A stretch of DNA of 6,218 nucleotides from Jatrophihabitans sp. (GTDB taxonomy: Bacteria; Actinomycetota; Actinomycetes; Mycobacteriales; Jatrophihabitantaceae), in the NCBI GenBank assembly GCA_004299665.1, contig SCQZ01000233.1:1-6218 (forward strand). Reading direction: 5' to 3'. The translations under genes and the position numbers were made by a program. Of the stretch, positions 1 to 5,829 are shown piece by piece. The notes below the pieces were generated by a model. The model did not search any database, had not been told where the DNA came from, and saw nothing but the letters and a program-made list of their open reading frames with translations. The stretch's first letter is position 1. Each line of letters begins with the position of its first letter.

Positions 1-364
1 GCGCGAACGACCAGAGCAGCGCGTCCAGCCCCTCCGGCACGGCCGCGCGCACGGCGCGCGCGTTCGCGATCGTCGCCTCGATCTTCGCGCGGTTGCGGAC
101 GATGCCGGCGTCGGCGAGCAACCGCGACACGTCGCGCTCGCCGAAGCCGGCGACGGCGGCGAGGTCGAAGCCGGCGAACGCCGCGCGGAACGCCGGGCGC
201 TTGCGCAGGATCACCAGCCAGGACAGCCCCGACTGGAACGCCTCCAGGGAGAGCCGCTCGAACAGCGCGGCGTCGCCGTGCAGCGGCCGGCCCCACTCGT
301 CGTCGTGGTAAGCGAGGTAGTCGGGCGCCGATGCCGCCCACGAGCACCGGACCGGCTCACCCAT
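1..364 (-). CDS. tag: DNA-3-methyladenine glycosylase I, N-terminal 121 residues (3' end beyond window)
   Basis: Base-excision repair enzyme of the cytosol that removes 3-methyladenine from alkylated DNA. The N-terminal part aligns by eye with E. coli Tag: RCSW (residues 6-9), AYHDDEWGRP (18-27), LEAFQSGLSW (40-49), then a helical segment with DAGIVRNRAKI and ending at LLWSF. C7 and H20 match the first two zinc ligands of E. coli Tag (Cys4, His17), E41 matches Glu38 and W49 matches Trp46 of the base pocket. The second zinc pair (His and Cys near the C-terminus) lies outside the window. The ATG at 364-362 overlaps the end of the upstream DivIVA-like gene by 8 bases (ATGGGTGA), so the two are probably co-transcribed and translationally coupled. 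M. tuberculosis has the same pair (Rv1209-tagA). Family assignment is firm; only completeness is unknown. Confidence 0.93.
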   Translation of the reverse strand, partial: MGEPVRCSWAASAPDYLAYHDDEWGRPLHGDAALFERLSLEAFQSGLSWLVILRKRPAFRAAFAGFDLAAVAGFGERDVSRLLADAGIVRNRAKIEATIANARAVRAAVPEGLDALLWSFA

Positions 365-692
365 CCGGGGTCGGTGCCGCCGGAGCTGCGGACGCTGCGG
401 ACGGCGTACCCCGCAACCGGGCGATCTCCTCGTCGCGCCGCCGGATCTCGTCGGCGAGGCGGTCCAGCAGCGCATCGGTCTCGCGGAACCGGTAGCCACG
501 CAGCGACACCGGCAGCCGCACGCGCTCCACGTCCGCGCTGTCGAGGTCACGCCCGGCCGGTAGCGTCCACGGGGCGTCGTCGCGCACCGCGGGGGCGATT
601 CGGACCCCCGCGGGCAGGAAGTTCGCGGCGAGCAGGAACAGCGCGGCGGCGATGACCACCGCGAGCACGCCGTACCCGATCAGCGTCAGCAC
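357..692 (-). CDS. Small membrane-anchored DivIVA-domain protein
   Basis: A 111-residue protein. An N-terminal transmembrane helix spans about residues 4-26 (alternating Leu, Val and Ala with no charge). A short linker follows, then a DivIVA-type motif at about 60-83 (PVSLRGYRFRETDALLDRL), a charged helix DEIRRRDEEIARLRG at 81-95, and an Ala/Pro tail. The RGY-x3-E-x-D-x-L-L-D pattern is the signature of the DivIVA N-terminal region, which in full-length homologues binds curved membrane and forms coiled coils. Here the coil is very short. By position and architecture it corresponds to M. tuberculosis Rv1209. Its function is unknown; a cell-pole or septum scaffolding role would be inference. 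The GTG at 692-690 is chosen because later starts would cut the membrane helix. GAGG abuts it, so the ribosome site is poorly spaced. It heads the pair with tag. Confidence 0.8.
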   Translation of the reverse strand: MLTLIGYGVLAVVIAAALFLLAANFLPAGVRIAPAVRDDAPWTLPAGRDLDSADVERVRLPVSLRGYRFRETDALLDRLADEIRRRDEEIARLRGTPSAASAAPAAPTPDG

Positions 693-736
693 CTCACGAT
701 CGTGTCATGCCCGCAGGCATCTGAGACAGTAGGCCG
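693..736. promoter_or_regulatory. Divergent intergenic region with two small inverted repeats
   Basis: These 44 bases separate the starts of the DivIVA-like gene (minus) and the folP2-like gene (plus), so both promoters must lie here or inside the genes. Visible elements are a perfect 10-base palindrome CACGATCGTG at 695-704, two bases upstream of the minus-strand GTG, and an inverted repeat ATGCC-cgca-GGCAT at 707-720. A minus-strand TACTGT (731-726) fits the actinobacterial -10 pattern TAnnnT for the DivIVA-like/tag pair. No convincing -35 box is seen, and no good plus-strand -10. Promoter assignment is an inference; the repeats are read directly. Confidence 0.35.
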
Positions 737-1615
737 GTGACGGGACGGCCCACGGCGCTGCGGCTGCGCGGACGCGTCGTCGGCCCCGGCGAGTTCGCCG
801 TGATGGCGATCGTGAACCGGACCCCGGACTCCTTCTACGACGGCGGCGCCAACGTCGAACTGAGCAGTGCCCTCGCGGCCTGTGAACGGGCCGTCGCCGA
901 CGGTGCCGACATTGTCGACATCGGCGGCGTGCGTGCCGGATACGGTCCGGCCGTCGGCCCGGACGAGGAACTCGCCCGGGTGCTGCCGGTCGTCACCGCG
1001 ATCAGGGACCGGTTCCCGGACCTCGTGATCAGCGTGGACACCTGGCGTGCCGGGGTGGCCGAGCAGGTGACCGCCGCGGGCGCCGACCTGATCAACGACA
1101 CCTGGGCGGGTGTGGACCCCGGGCTCGTGGCGGTGGCCGCCGCCCGCGGGGCCGGGCTGGTCTGCAGCCACACCGGCGGCCTGGGCCCGCGCACCGACCC
1201 GCACCGCGTCGCCTACGAGGACGTGGTCCGCGACGTCCTCGTCACCGTCACGGGGGCGGCCGAACGGGCCGTGGCCGCCGGGGTCCGCCCCGAGGCGGTC
1301 CTGATCGATCCGACCCACGACTTCGGCAAGAACACCTACCACTCGCTCACCCTGACGCGACGCCTGGACGAACTCGTGGCCACCGGCTGGCCGGTGCTGG
1401 TCGCCCTGTCGCGCAAGGACTTCGTCGGCGAGACCCTCGACCTGCCCGCCGCGGACCGGCTGGAGGGGACGCTCGCGGCCACCGCGGTCTCGGCCTGGCA
1501 CGGCGCCCGGGTGTTCCGCACCCACGACGTGCGGGCAACCCGGCGCGTCCTGGACATGGTCGCCTCGATCCGCGGCACCCGCCCGCCGGCGGTCGCGCGG
1601 CGGGGCCTGGCCTGA
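737..1615 (+). CDS. folP2: FolP2-type dihydropteroate synthase homologue, probably not a true DHPS
   Basis: A 292-residue TIM-barrel protein of the pterin-binding family. DHPS landmarks kept are MAIVNRTPDSFYDGG (23-37), SVDTW (99-103), LINDTW (118-123), LIDPTHDFGKN (189-199), LSRKDFVGETL (224-234) and the C-terminal FRTHD (260-264) of the RxH motif. The substrate loop that normally reads GGESTRPG is instead GGVRAGYG (63-70), so the Glu-Ser-Thr-Arg-Pro stretch contacting pABA and sulfonamides is missing. M. tuberculosis FolP2 (Rv1207) has the same motifs and a very similar C-terminus ending RGLA, and as I recall it was reported to lack DHPS activity. A different pterin-like or one-carbon substrate is possible; none can be named from sequence. 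Start is GTG at 737 with AGTAGG a few bases upstream. The crotonase gene follows 30 bases after its stop. Confidence 0.88.
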   Translation: MTGRPTALRLRGRVVGPGEFAVMAIVNRTPDSFYDGGANVELSSALAACERAVADGADIVDIGGVRAGYGPAVGPDEELARVLPVVTAIRDRFPDLVISVDTWRAGVAEQVTAAGADLINDTWAGVDPGLVAVAAARGAGLVCSHTGGLGPRTDPHRVAYEDVVRDVLVTVTGAAERAVAAGVRPEAVLIDPTHDFGKNTYHSLTLTRRLDELVATGWPVLVALSRKDFVGETLDLPAADRLEGTLAATAVSAWHGARVFRTHDVRATRRVLDMVASIRGTRPPAVARRGLA

Positions 1616-1645
1616 GCCCGGGCCGGGTGTGGTGGACTCTTGCGC

Positions 1646-2361
1646 GTGAGCGATTCCCTGCAGCGCGAGCGCCGCGGCGGTGTCGAGATCGTTCGGTTCG
1701 ACCGGCCCGCGGCCCGCAACGCCCTCGACACCGCGACGACCGCGCTGTTCAACGCCGCCCTCGACGAACTCGCCGCCGACCCGGACCTGCGCGTGCTGGT
1801 CGTCTCGACGACCAGCACGACGGCCCTGTGCGCCGGCGCCGACATCGGCGAGCGCCTCGACGCCGAGGGCGGGCAGCGGCGCATGGAGGGCTTCGCCCGC
1901 ATGTACGCGGCGATCGAGTCCTTCCCGGTGCCCACCATCGCGGTGTGCGTCGGCAACTGCGTCGGTGCCGCGCCGAGATCGCGGCGGGGTGCGACCTGCG
2001 CGTCGGCGGCGACAACCTCAAGCTGGCCTGGGCCGGCGCCCGGCTGGGAGTCCCGGTCGGCCCGGCGCGGCTTACCCCGCTGGTCGGGCTGGCGGTCGCC
2101 AAGGACCTCGTCCTCACCGGGCGGACCGTCGACGCGGACGAGGCGCACCGGCTCGGGCTGCTGCACCGCACGGCGCCGGCCGCGCAGGCCGAGGCGGTCG
2201 CGCTGGAGCTCGCCGCGCAGTTGACGCGCCAGCACCCGGCGGGGACCCACACCCTCAAGGCGATGTTCCGGCACCTTGACGGCAGCGCCGGACGGGTCGC
2301 CTACGAGAACGACCTGCTGCTGGAGTTCCAGCGCAACGGCGCCGGCATCCCGCGGCGCTGA
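1646..2361 (+). pseudogene. Crotonase-fold enoyl-CoA hydratase/isomerase family gene, broken by one frameshift
   Basis: Two reading frames together encode one crotonase of about 238 residues. The first runs from GTG 1646 to about 1969 and holds FDRPAARNALD (about 18-28) and the oxyanion-hole motif CAGADIGE (62-69). It leaves at GNCVGA. The second frame continues with AEIAAGCDLRVGGDN and runs to TGA 2359-2361, ending in LEFQRNGAGIPRR. The expected GNCVGAGAE is restored by adding one G in the CCGCG at 1968-1972, so a single-base deletion or a sequencing error explains the break. Both halves otherwise look intact. The Glu of GAGAE matches rat hydratase Glu144, but the position of Glu164 appears to be Gly (LAWAGARLG against FGQPEILLG), so classical hydratase chemistry is doubtful. 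GGTGGA upstream fits GTG 1646 better than TTG 1640. It is probably in an operon with the folP2-like gene. The acyl-CoA substrate is unknown. Confidence 0.85.
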
Positions 2362-2372
2362 CCCGTCAGCGC
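2355..2372. terminator. Bidirectional hairpin terminator over two convergent stop codons
   Basis: GCGCTGAC-CC-GTCAGCGC is a perfect 8-base inverted repeat. Folded as RNA it gives at least seven pairs, mostly G-C, around a CCCG loop. Both stop codons lie inside the arms: TGA 2359-2361 of the crotonase gene (plus) and TGA 2368-2366 of the short LOG gene (minus), only four bases apart. No U-tract follows on either side, which is common for actinobacterial hairpins. Acting as a terminator is an inference from the structure and the tail-to-tail position. Confidence 0.6.
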
Positions 2373-2902
2373 GGCAGCAGGGCCAGCACGTCGGCCACCG
2401 TGGCGGCACGGTGCAGGGTGTCCAGCGCCTCCTGCCGCACGAAGGACCGGTCCCGCAGGTCCTCCAGGAACGCCCACAGCGGTGCGTAGAAGCCGCCGTC
2501 GTCGAGCACGATCACCGGTTTGTCGTGCATGCCCAGCGAGGCGGACGTCCACATCTCGAACAGTTCCTCCAGCGTCCCGATCCCCCCGGGCAGGGCCACG
2601 AACACGTCGGAACCGTCCTCCATCACCCGCTTGCGCTCCCGCATCGTGGCGGTGACGACCAGGTCGTCCGCGTCCGCGTCGGCCAGTTCCAGCGGGACCA
2701 GGTGCTGCGGGATCACACCCACGGTCCGCGCGCCCCCGGACCGCGCCGCGCGGGCGACCTCCCCCATCATCCCGACCCTGCCGCCGCCGGTGACCACGGA
2801 GTGACCCGCGGCGGCCAGGGCGATGCCCATGTCCCGGGCCAGCGTCAGGTATCGCGGATCGATGTCGTTCGAGGAGGCGCAGTACACGCAGACGCGCGCC
2901 AC
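2366..2902 (-). CDS. LOG-family nucleoside 5'-monophosphate phosphoribohydrolase, short form
   Basis: A 178-residue single-domain Rossmann-like protein of the TIGR00730/LOG family, often mislabelled as lysine decarboxylase. The family cleaves cytokinin riboside 5'-monophosphates, and in some members AMP, to a free base plus ribose 5-phosphate in the cytosol. Motifs are VCVYCASS (4-11), TGGGRVGMMG (38-47), MRERKRVM (87-94, carrying the R-K-x-x-M active-site signature) and PGGIGTLEE (105-113, the PGGxGTxxE signature). All key residues are present, so it is likely active. It resembles M. tuberculosis Rv1205. The GTG at 2902-2900 is preferred because homology begins immediately and its G is the last base of the upstream TAG (TAGTG). 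No clear Shine-Dalgarno is seen, which fits stop-restart coupling to the longer LOG gene. It is last in the dapE operon. Confidence 0.9.
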   Translation of the reverse strand: MARVCVYCASSNDIDPRYLTLARDMGIALAAAGHSVVTGGGRVGMMGEVARAARSGGARTVGVIPQHLVPLELADADADDLVVTATMRERKRVMEDGSDVFVALPGGIGTLEELFEMWTSASLGMHDKPVIVLDDGGFYAPLWAFLEDLRDRSFVRQEALDTLHRAATVADVLALLPR

Positions 2903-3708
2903 TACTGACCGTCGCGCGTGGTCGTGGCGCCCGCCCGTTGCTCCGCGAGTTGCTGCTCGGACCGGTCGGCCGCGGCAGCGTCGATGCGCGCGACGACGTC
3001 GCTGACCTCGTCGCACACCTGGATGAGCTCGAGGTCGGCCGCCGAGATCTTGCCGCCGGGCAGCACGGCGGCGCGGATCCAGTCGATCAGCCCCTGCCAG
3101 TAGGCGGAGCCGAACAGGATGACCGGGAACTTGTTGACCTTGTGCGTCTGCACGAGCGTGAGGGCCTCAAAGGTCTCGTCGAGGGTGCCGAAGCCGCCGG
3201 GGAGGATCACGAACGCCTGCGCGTACTTGACGAACATCGTCTTGCGGGCAAAGAAGTACCGGAAGTTGATGCCCACGTCGACCCAGTCGTTCAGCCGCTG
3301 CTCGAAGGGCAACTCGATCCCCAGCCCGACGGACACGCCACCGGCCTCCGAGGCGCCGCGGTTCACGGCCTCCATGGTCCCCGGCCCGCCGCCGGTGATC
3401 ACGGCGTACCCCGCGCGCGCCAGGCCCGCCCCGAGGGCGACCGCGGCGGCGTACTCGGGCGTGTCGGTGCGGGTCCGCGCCGAACCGAACACCGATACCG
3501 CCGCCGGGAGCTCGGACAGCAGCCCGAAGCCCTCGACGAACTCGCTGGTGATCCGCATGACGCGCCACGGGTCGGTGTGGACCCACTCCGACGGGCCCCG
3601 TGACTCGAGGAGGCGCTGGTCGGTGGTCGTCCCGGGGATCTGCGAGCGCCGCAGCAGCACCGGGCCGCGCTGGTGCTCCGGCCGGGCCGCCGCGGGCGGG
3701 GTGCTCAT
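2902..3708 (-). CDS. LOG-family protein, long form with N-terminal extension
   Basis: A 268-residue TIGR00730/LOG-family protein. The Rossmann-like core starts near residue 68 (AAVSVFGSART), followed by ITGGGPGTMEAVNRGA (104-119), NFRYFFARKTM (148-158, holding R155, K156 and M158 of the R-K-x-x-M signature) and PGGFGTLDE (170-178). It differs from its neighbour by about 65 extra N-terminal residues and a short polar C-terminal tail. It fits the longer class of bacterial LOG proteins, which form higher oligomers in some studied members. The likely reaction is phosphoribohydrolase release of a base from a nucleoside monophosphate; the true substrate is unknown and lysine decarboxylation is not supported. 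The ATG at 3708-3706 overlaps the dapE stop as ATGA, with no clear Shine-Dalgarno, so translation is probably coupled. Its stop shares one base with the next gene. Confidence 0.9.
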   Translation of the reverse strand: MSTPPAAARPEHQRGPVLLRRSQIPGTTTDQRLLESRGPSEWVHTDPWRVMRITSEFVEGFGLLSELPAAVSVFGSARTRTDTPEYAAAVALGAGLARAGYAVITGGGPGTMEAVNRGASEAGGVSVGLGIELPFEQRLNDWVDVGINFRYFFARKTMFVKYAQAFVILPGGFGTLDETFEALTLVQTHKVNKFPVILFGSAYWQGLIDWIRAAVLPGGKISAADLELIQVCDEVSDVVARIDAAAADRSEQQLAEQRAGATTTRDGQ

Positions 3709-4799
3709 GGCGCCGAGGTTAGCGGTCCGGCGCCGTCGCCCAGGAAGCGCACCAGGGCGCGCTCCACCGCCACGACCGCCGGCAGCGACACGTGTTCCTC
3801 CGGCTTGTGCGCGAGGTTCGGATCGCCGGGACCGAAGTTGAGGGCGGGCACGCCCAGTTCGCCGAAGCGCGCCACGTCCGTCCACCCGAGCTTCGCGCGC
3901 ACCTCACCGCCGGCCGCCGCGACCACCGCCTGCGCCAGCGTCCCGTCCAGACCGGGCCGGGCGGCCGGGGCGCTGTCGGTGACCTCGACCTCGAAGCCGG
4001 AGAACACCTCACGCACGTGAGCGACGGCGTCCGGGACGGACCGGTCCGGCGCGAAACGGTGGTTGACGGTCACGGCACAGGCGTCGGGAACGATGTTGCC
4101 CGCCACGCCCCCCGCGATCGCCACCGCGTTGAGTCCCTCGCGGTACTCCAGGCCGTCGACGGTGACGGTGCGCGGCAGGTATGCGTTCAGCGCCGCAAGC
4201 ACCGGGGCGGCGGCGTGGATCGCGTTGACACCCAGCCACGAGCGCGCGCTGTGGGCCCGCACCCCGCGGGTCCGCACGATCGCCCGCAGCGTCCCCTGGC
4301 AGCCGCCCTCGACGGCGCCCCCGGTGGGTTCGAGCAGGATGGCCAGGTCGCCGGCGAGGTCGCCGGACCGTTCGCGGGCGAGCCGGCCCAGGCCGTTGCG
4401 GTCCGCCTCGACCTCCTCGCAGTCGTAGCAGATCCAGGTCAGGTCCACGGCGGGATCCAGCGCCCCGGTGCCGACCAGGTGCGCGGCCCGCAGCATCACG
4501 GCCAGGCCGGACTTCATGTCCGACGCGCCGCAGCCGTACAGCCGCTCACCCTCCACGCGCGACGGCACGTTGTCCGCGACCGGGACGGTGTCCAGGTGCC
4601 CGGCGAGCACGACCCGCCGGGCACGGCCCAGATCGGTGCGCGCGAGGACGACGTTGCCGTCCCGCCGGACGGCGAGCGTGCCGTACCCGCGCAGCGCATG
4701 CTCGACGGCGTCCGCCAGGTCCCCCTCCTGGCCCGACGCCGAGGGGATGTCGACGAGCGCCGCCGTCAGGGACGCCGCGTCACGGGACAGGTCGAGCAC
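3705..4799 (-). CDS. dapE: Succinyl-diaminopimelate desuccinylase
   Basis: M20-family metallohydrolase of 364 residues, a normal length. It hydrolyses N-succinyl-LL-2,6-diaminopimelate to succinate and LL-diaminopimelate in the succinylase branch of lysine and peptidoglycan precursor synthesis. Metal and catalytic residues are visible in order: GHLDTVPV with H68 and D70, GASDMKSG with the bridging D94, CEEVEADRNGL with E128 (general base) and E129, LEPTGG with E157, and AHKPEEH with H331. The dimerisation-domain segment RAHSARSWLGVNAIH (181-195) is typical of the actinobacterial form. The GTG at 4799-4797 is the natural start, with AGGGTGG just upstream, and homology begins at once. It faces dapD across 87 bases, as in M. 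tuberculosis Rv1201c/Rv1202, and leads a three-gene operon with two LOG genes through an ATGA overlap. Confidence 0.95.
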   Translation of the reverse strand: MLDLSRDAASLTAALVDIPSASGQEGDLADAVEHALRGYGTLAVRRDGNVVLARTDLGRARRVVLAGHLDTVPVADNVPSRVEGERLYGCGASDMKSGLAVMLRAAHLVGTGALDPAVDLTWICYDCEEVEADRNGLGRLARERSGDLAGDLAILLEPTGGAVEGGCQGTLRAIVRTRGVRAHSARSWLGVNAIHAAAPVLAALNAYLPRTVTVDGLEYREGLNAVAIAGGVAGNIVPDACAVTVNHRFAPDRSVPDAVAHVREVFSGFEVEVTDSAPAARPGLDGTLAQAVVAAAGGEVRAKLGWTDVARFGELGVPALNFGPGDPNLAHKPEEHVSLPAVVAVERALVRFLGDGAGPLTSAP

Positions 4800-4886
4800 C
4801 CCGCCACCCTAACCAGACGGGCCCCGGACCGGGGATCGTTACCCTCGAACGCGACACGGGGCACGGCGACGGCGCACGGAGCGAGG
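4800..4886. promoter_or_regulatory. Divergent dapE/dapD promoter region with central palindrome
   Basis: These 87 bases between the two dap genes hold a candidate -10 for each direction. TACCCT at 4840-4845 (plus) would give a dapD transcript with a leader of about 35 bases. TAGGGT at 4811-4806 (minus) would start transcription at or next to the dapE GTG, giving a leaderless or nearly leaderless message. Between them lies a palindrome CCCCGG-A-CCGGGG (4822-4834), placed where a shared repressor could cover both promoters. No clear -35 boxes are seen, which is usual in actinobacteria. The dapD ribosome site is GGAG at 4879-4882, inside GGAGCGAGG. The palindrome is read directly; promoter and operator roles are inferred. 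Confidence 0.4.
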
Positions 4887-5828
4887 ATGACTCAGAGCAG
4901 GACCGCGTGGGGTTACGGGCTGGCCACCACGGACGCGAGCGAGCGCGTGCTGGACACGTGGTACCCGCAGCCGGCGCTCGGCGGCGTGCCGCGCGCCGCG
5001 TCACCGGACCGCGCGCTCACCGCGCTGACCGGCTCCCACGGCAGCGTGGGTGATCGCGGCGTGCGGCTGGACGTCGTGCTGACGGAGCTGGACCTCGACG
5101 CGCCGCCGGCCGACGTGCCGGACGTCTACCTGCGACTGCACCTGCTCTCGCACCGCCTGGTACGGCCGAACGAGGTGAACCTCGAGGGCCTGTTCGCGCT
5201 GCTGCCCAACGTCGTGTGGACCAGCCTCGGGCCGTGCGCGGTCGAGGCCTTCGGGCAGACGCGCCTGGCGCTGCGCCGCAAGGGCCCGGTGACGGTCCTG
5301 TCGGTCGACAAGATCCCGCGCATGACCGACTACGTCGTCCCGGCCGGCGTGCGCATCGCGGACGCGTCCCGGGTGCGGCTCGGCGCCCACCTGGCCGAGG
5401 GCACGACGGTCATGCACGAGGGGTTCGTCAACTACAACGCCGGCACCCTCGGCGCCTCCATGGTCGAGGGCCGGATCTCCGCCGGTGTCGTGGTCGGCGA
5501 CGGTTCCGACATCGGCGGGGGCGCCTCGACCATGGGGACCCTGTCCGGCGGCGGCACCACGCGGATCCGGGTCGGGCGGCGCTGCCTGATCGGGGCCAAC
5601 GCCGGGATCGGCATCTCCCTGGGCGACGACTGCGTGGTCGAGGCCGGCACGTACATCACGGCCGGCTCCAAGATCACCCTCGCGGGCGGGCAGGTGGTGA
5701 AGGCCGCGGAACTGTCCGGCCGGGACGGCCTGCAGTTCTGGCGCAACAGCGTGACCGGAGCGCTCGAGGCCCGGACCCGCACCGGGGCCGGCGTCGCGCT
5801 GAACGAAGCGCTGCACGCGAACTCCTGA
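4887..5828 (+). CDS. dapD: Tetrahydrodipicolinate N-succinyltransferase, actinobacterial type
   Basis: A 313-residue acyltransferase that succinylates L-2,3,4,5-tetrahydrodipicolinate with succinyl-CoA, committing it to the succinylase route to diaminopimelate. An N-terminal alpha/beta domain (about 1-150) is followed by a left-handed beta-helix of hexapeptide repeats (about 151-270), then a short C-terminal segment with FWRNSVTGALEAR. The stretch MHEGFVNYNAGTLGASMVEG (176-195) and VVVGDGSDIGGGAS (201-214) closely match M. tuberculosis DapD. E194 corresponds to its catalytic Glu199. The enzyme is active as a trimer in the family. ATG 4887 follows GGAGCGAGG and gives the family length; the open frame extends far upstream only because it runs antisense through dapE. 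The next gene starts one base after its stop. Confidence 0.95.
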   Translation: MTQSRTAWGYGLATTDASERVLDTWYPQPALGGVPRAASPDRALTALTGSHGSVGDRGVRLDVVLTELDLDAPPADVPDVYLRLHLLSHRLVRPNEVNLEGLFALLPNVVWTSLGPCAVEAFGQTRLALRRKGPVTVLSVDKIPRMTDYVVPAGVRIADASRVRLGAHLAEGTTVMHEGFVNYNAGTLGASMVEGRISAGVVVGDGSDIGGGASTMGTLSGGGTTRIRVGRRCLIGANAGIGISLGDDCVVEAGTYITAGSKITLAGGQVVKAAELSGRDGLQFWRNSVTGALEARTRTGAGVALNEALHANS

Positions 5829-5829
5829 C

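Noticed and set aside
686..1525. Large minus-strand open frame opposite the folP2-like gene
   Set aside because: Its composition is typical of a GC-rich antisense shadow (Gly, Arg, Asp, His rich, no recognisable motif), and the folP2 motifs are on the other strand.
1617..1627. CCCG-GGC-CGGG hairpin between the folP2-like and crotonase genes
   Set aside because: Arms are only four bases with a three-base loop, easily expected by chance at this GC content, and the two genes look like one operon.
1960..1980. Programmed -1 ribosomal frameshift in the crotonase gene
   Set aside because: There is no X-XXY-YYZ slippery heptamer and no reason for this family to use one. A single-base deletion restores the motif exactly.
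2903..3016. Upstream extension of the short LOG gene
   Set aside because: The extra residues are Arg-rich and overlap the end of the long LOG gene. Homology starts at GTG 2902 with the TAGTG junction.
2366..3708. Lysine decarboxylase label for the two LOG-family genes
   Set aside because: The PGGxGTxxE and R-K-x-x-M signatures define LOG phosphoribohydrolases. There is no PLP-dependent decarboxylase motif, and proximity to lysine genes is not evidence for it.
3709..3885. Upstream extension of the long LOG gene
   Set aside because: It lies within dapE coding sequence in another frame. ATG 3708 gives the ATGA overlap and the family-like N-terminus.
3792..4886. Long plus-strand open frame continuing upstream of dapD
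   Set aside because: It is antisense to dapE, whose metal ligands are all in place. DapD homology and a good ribosome site begin at 4887.
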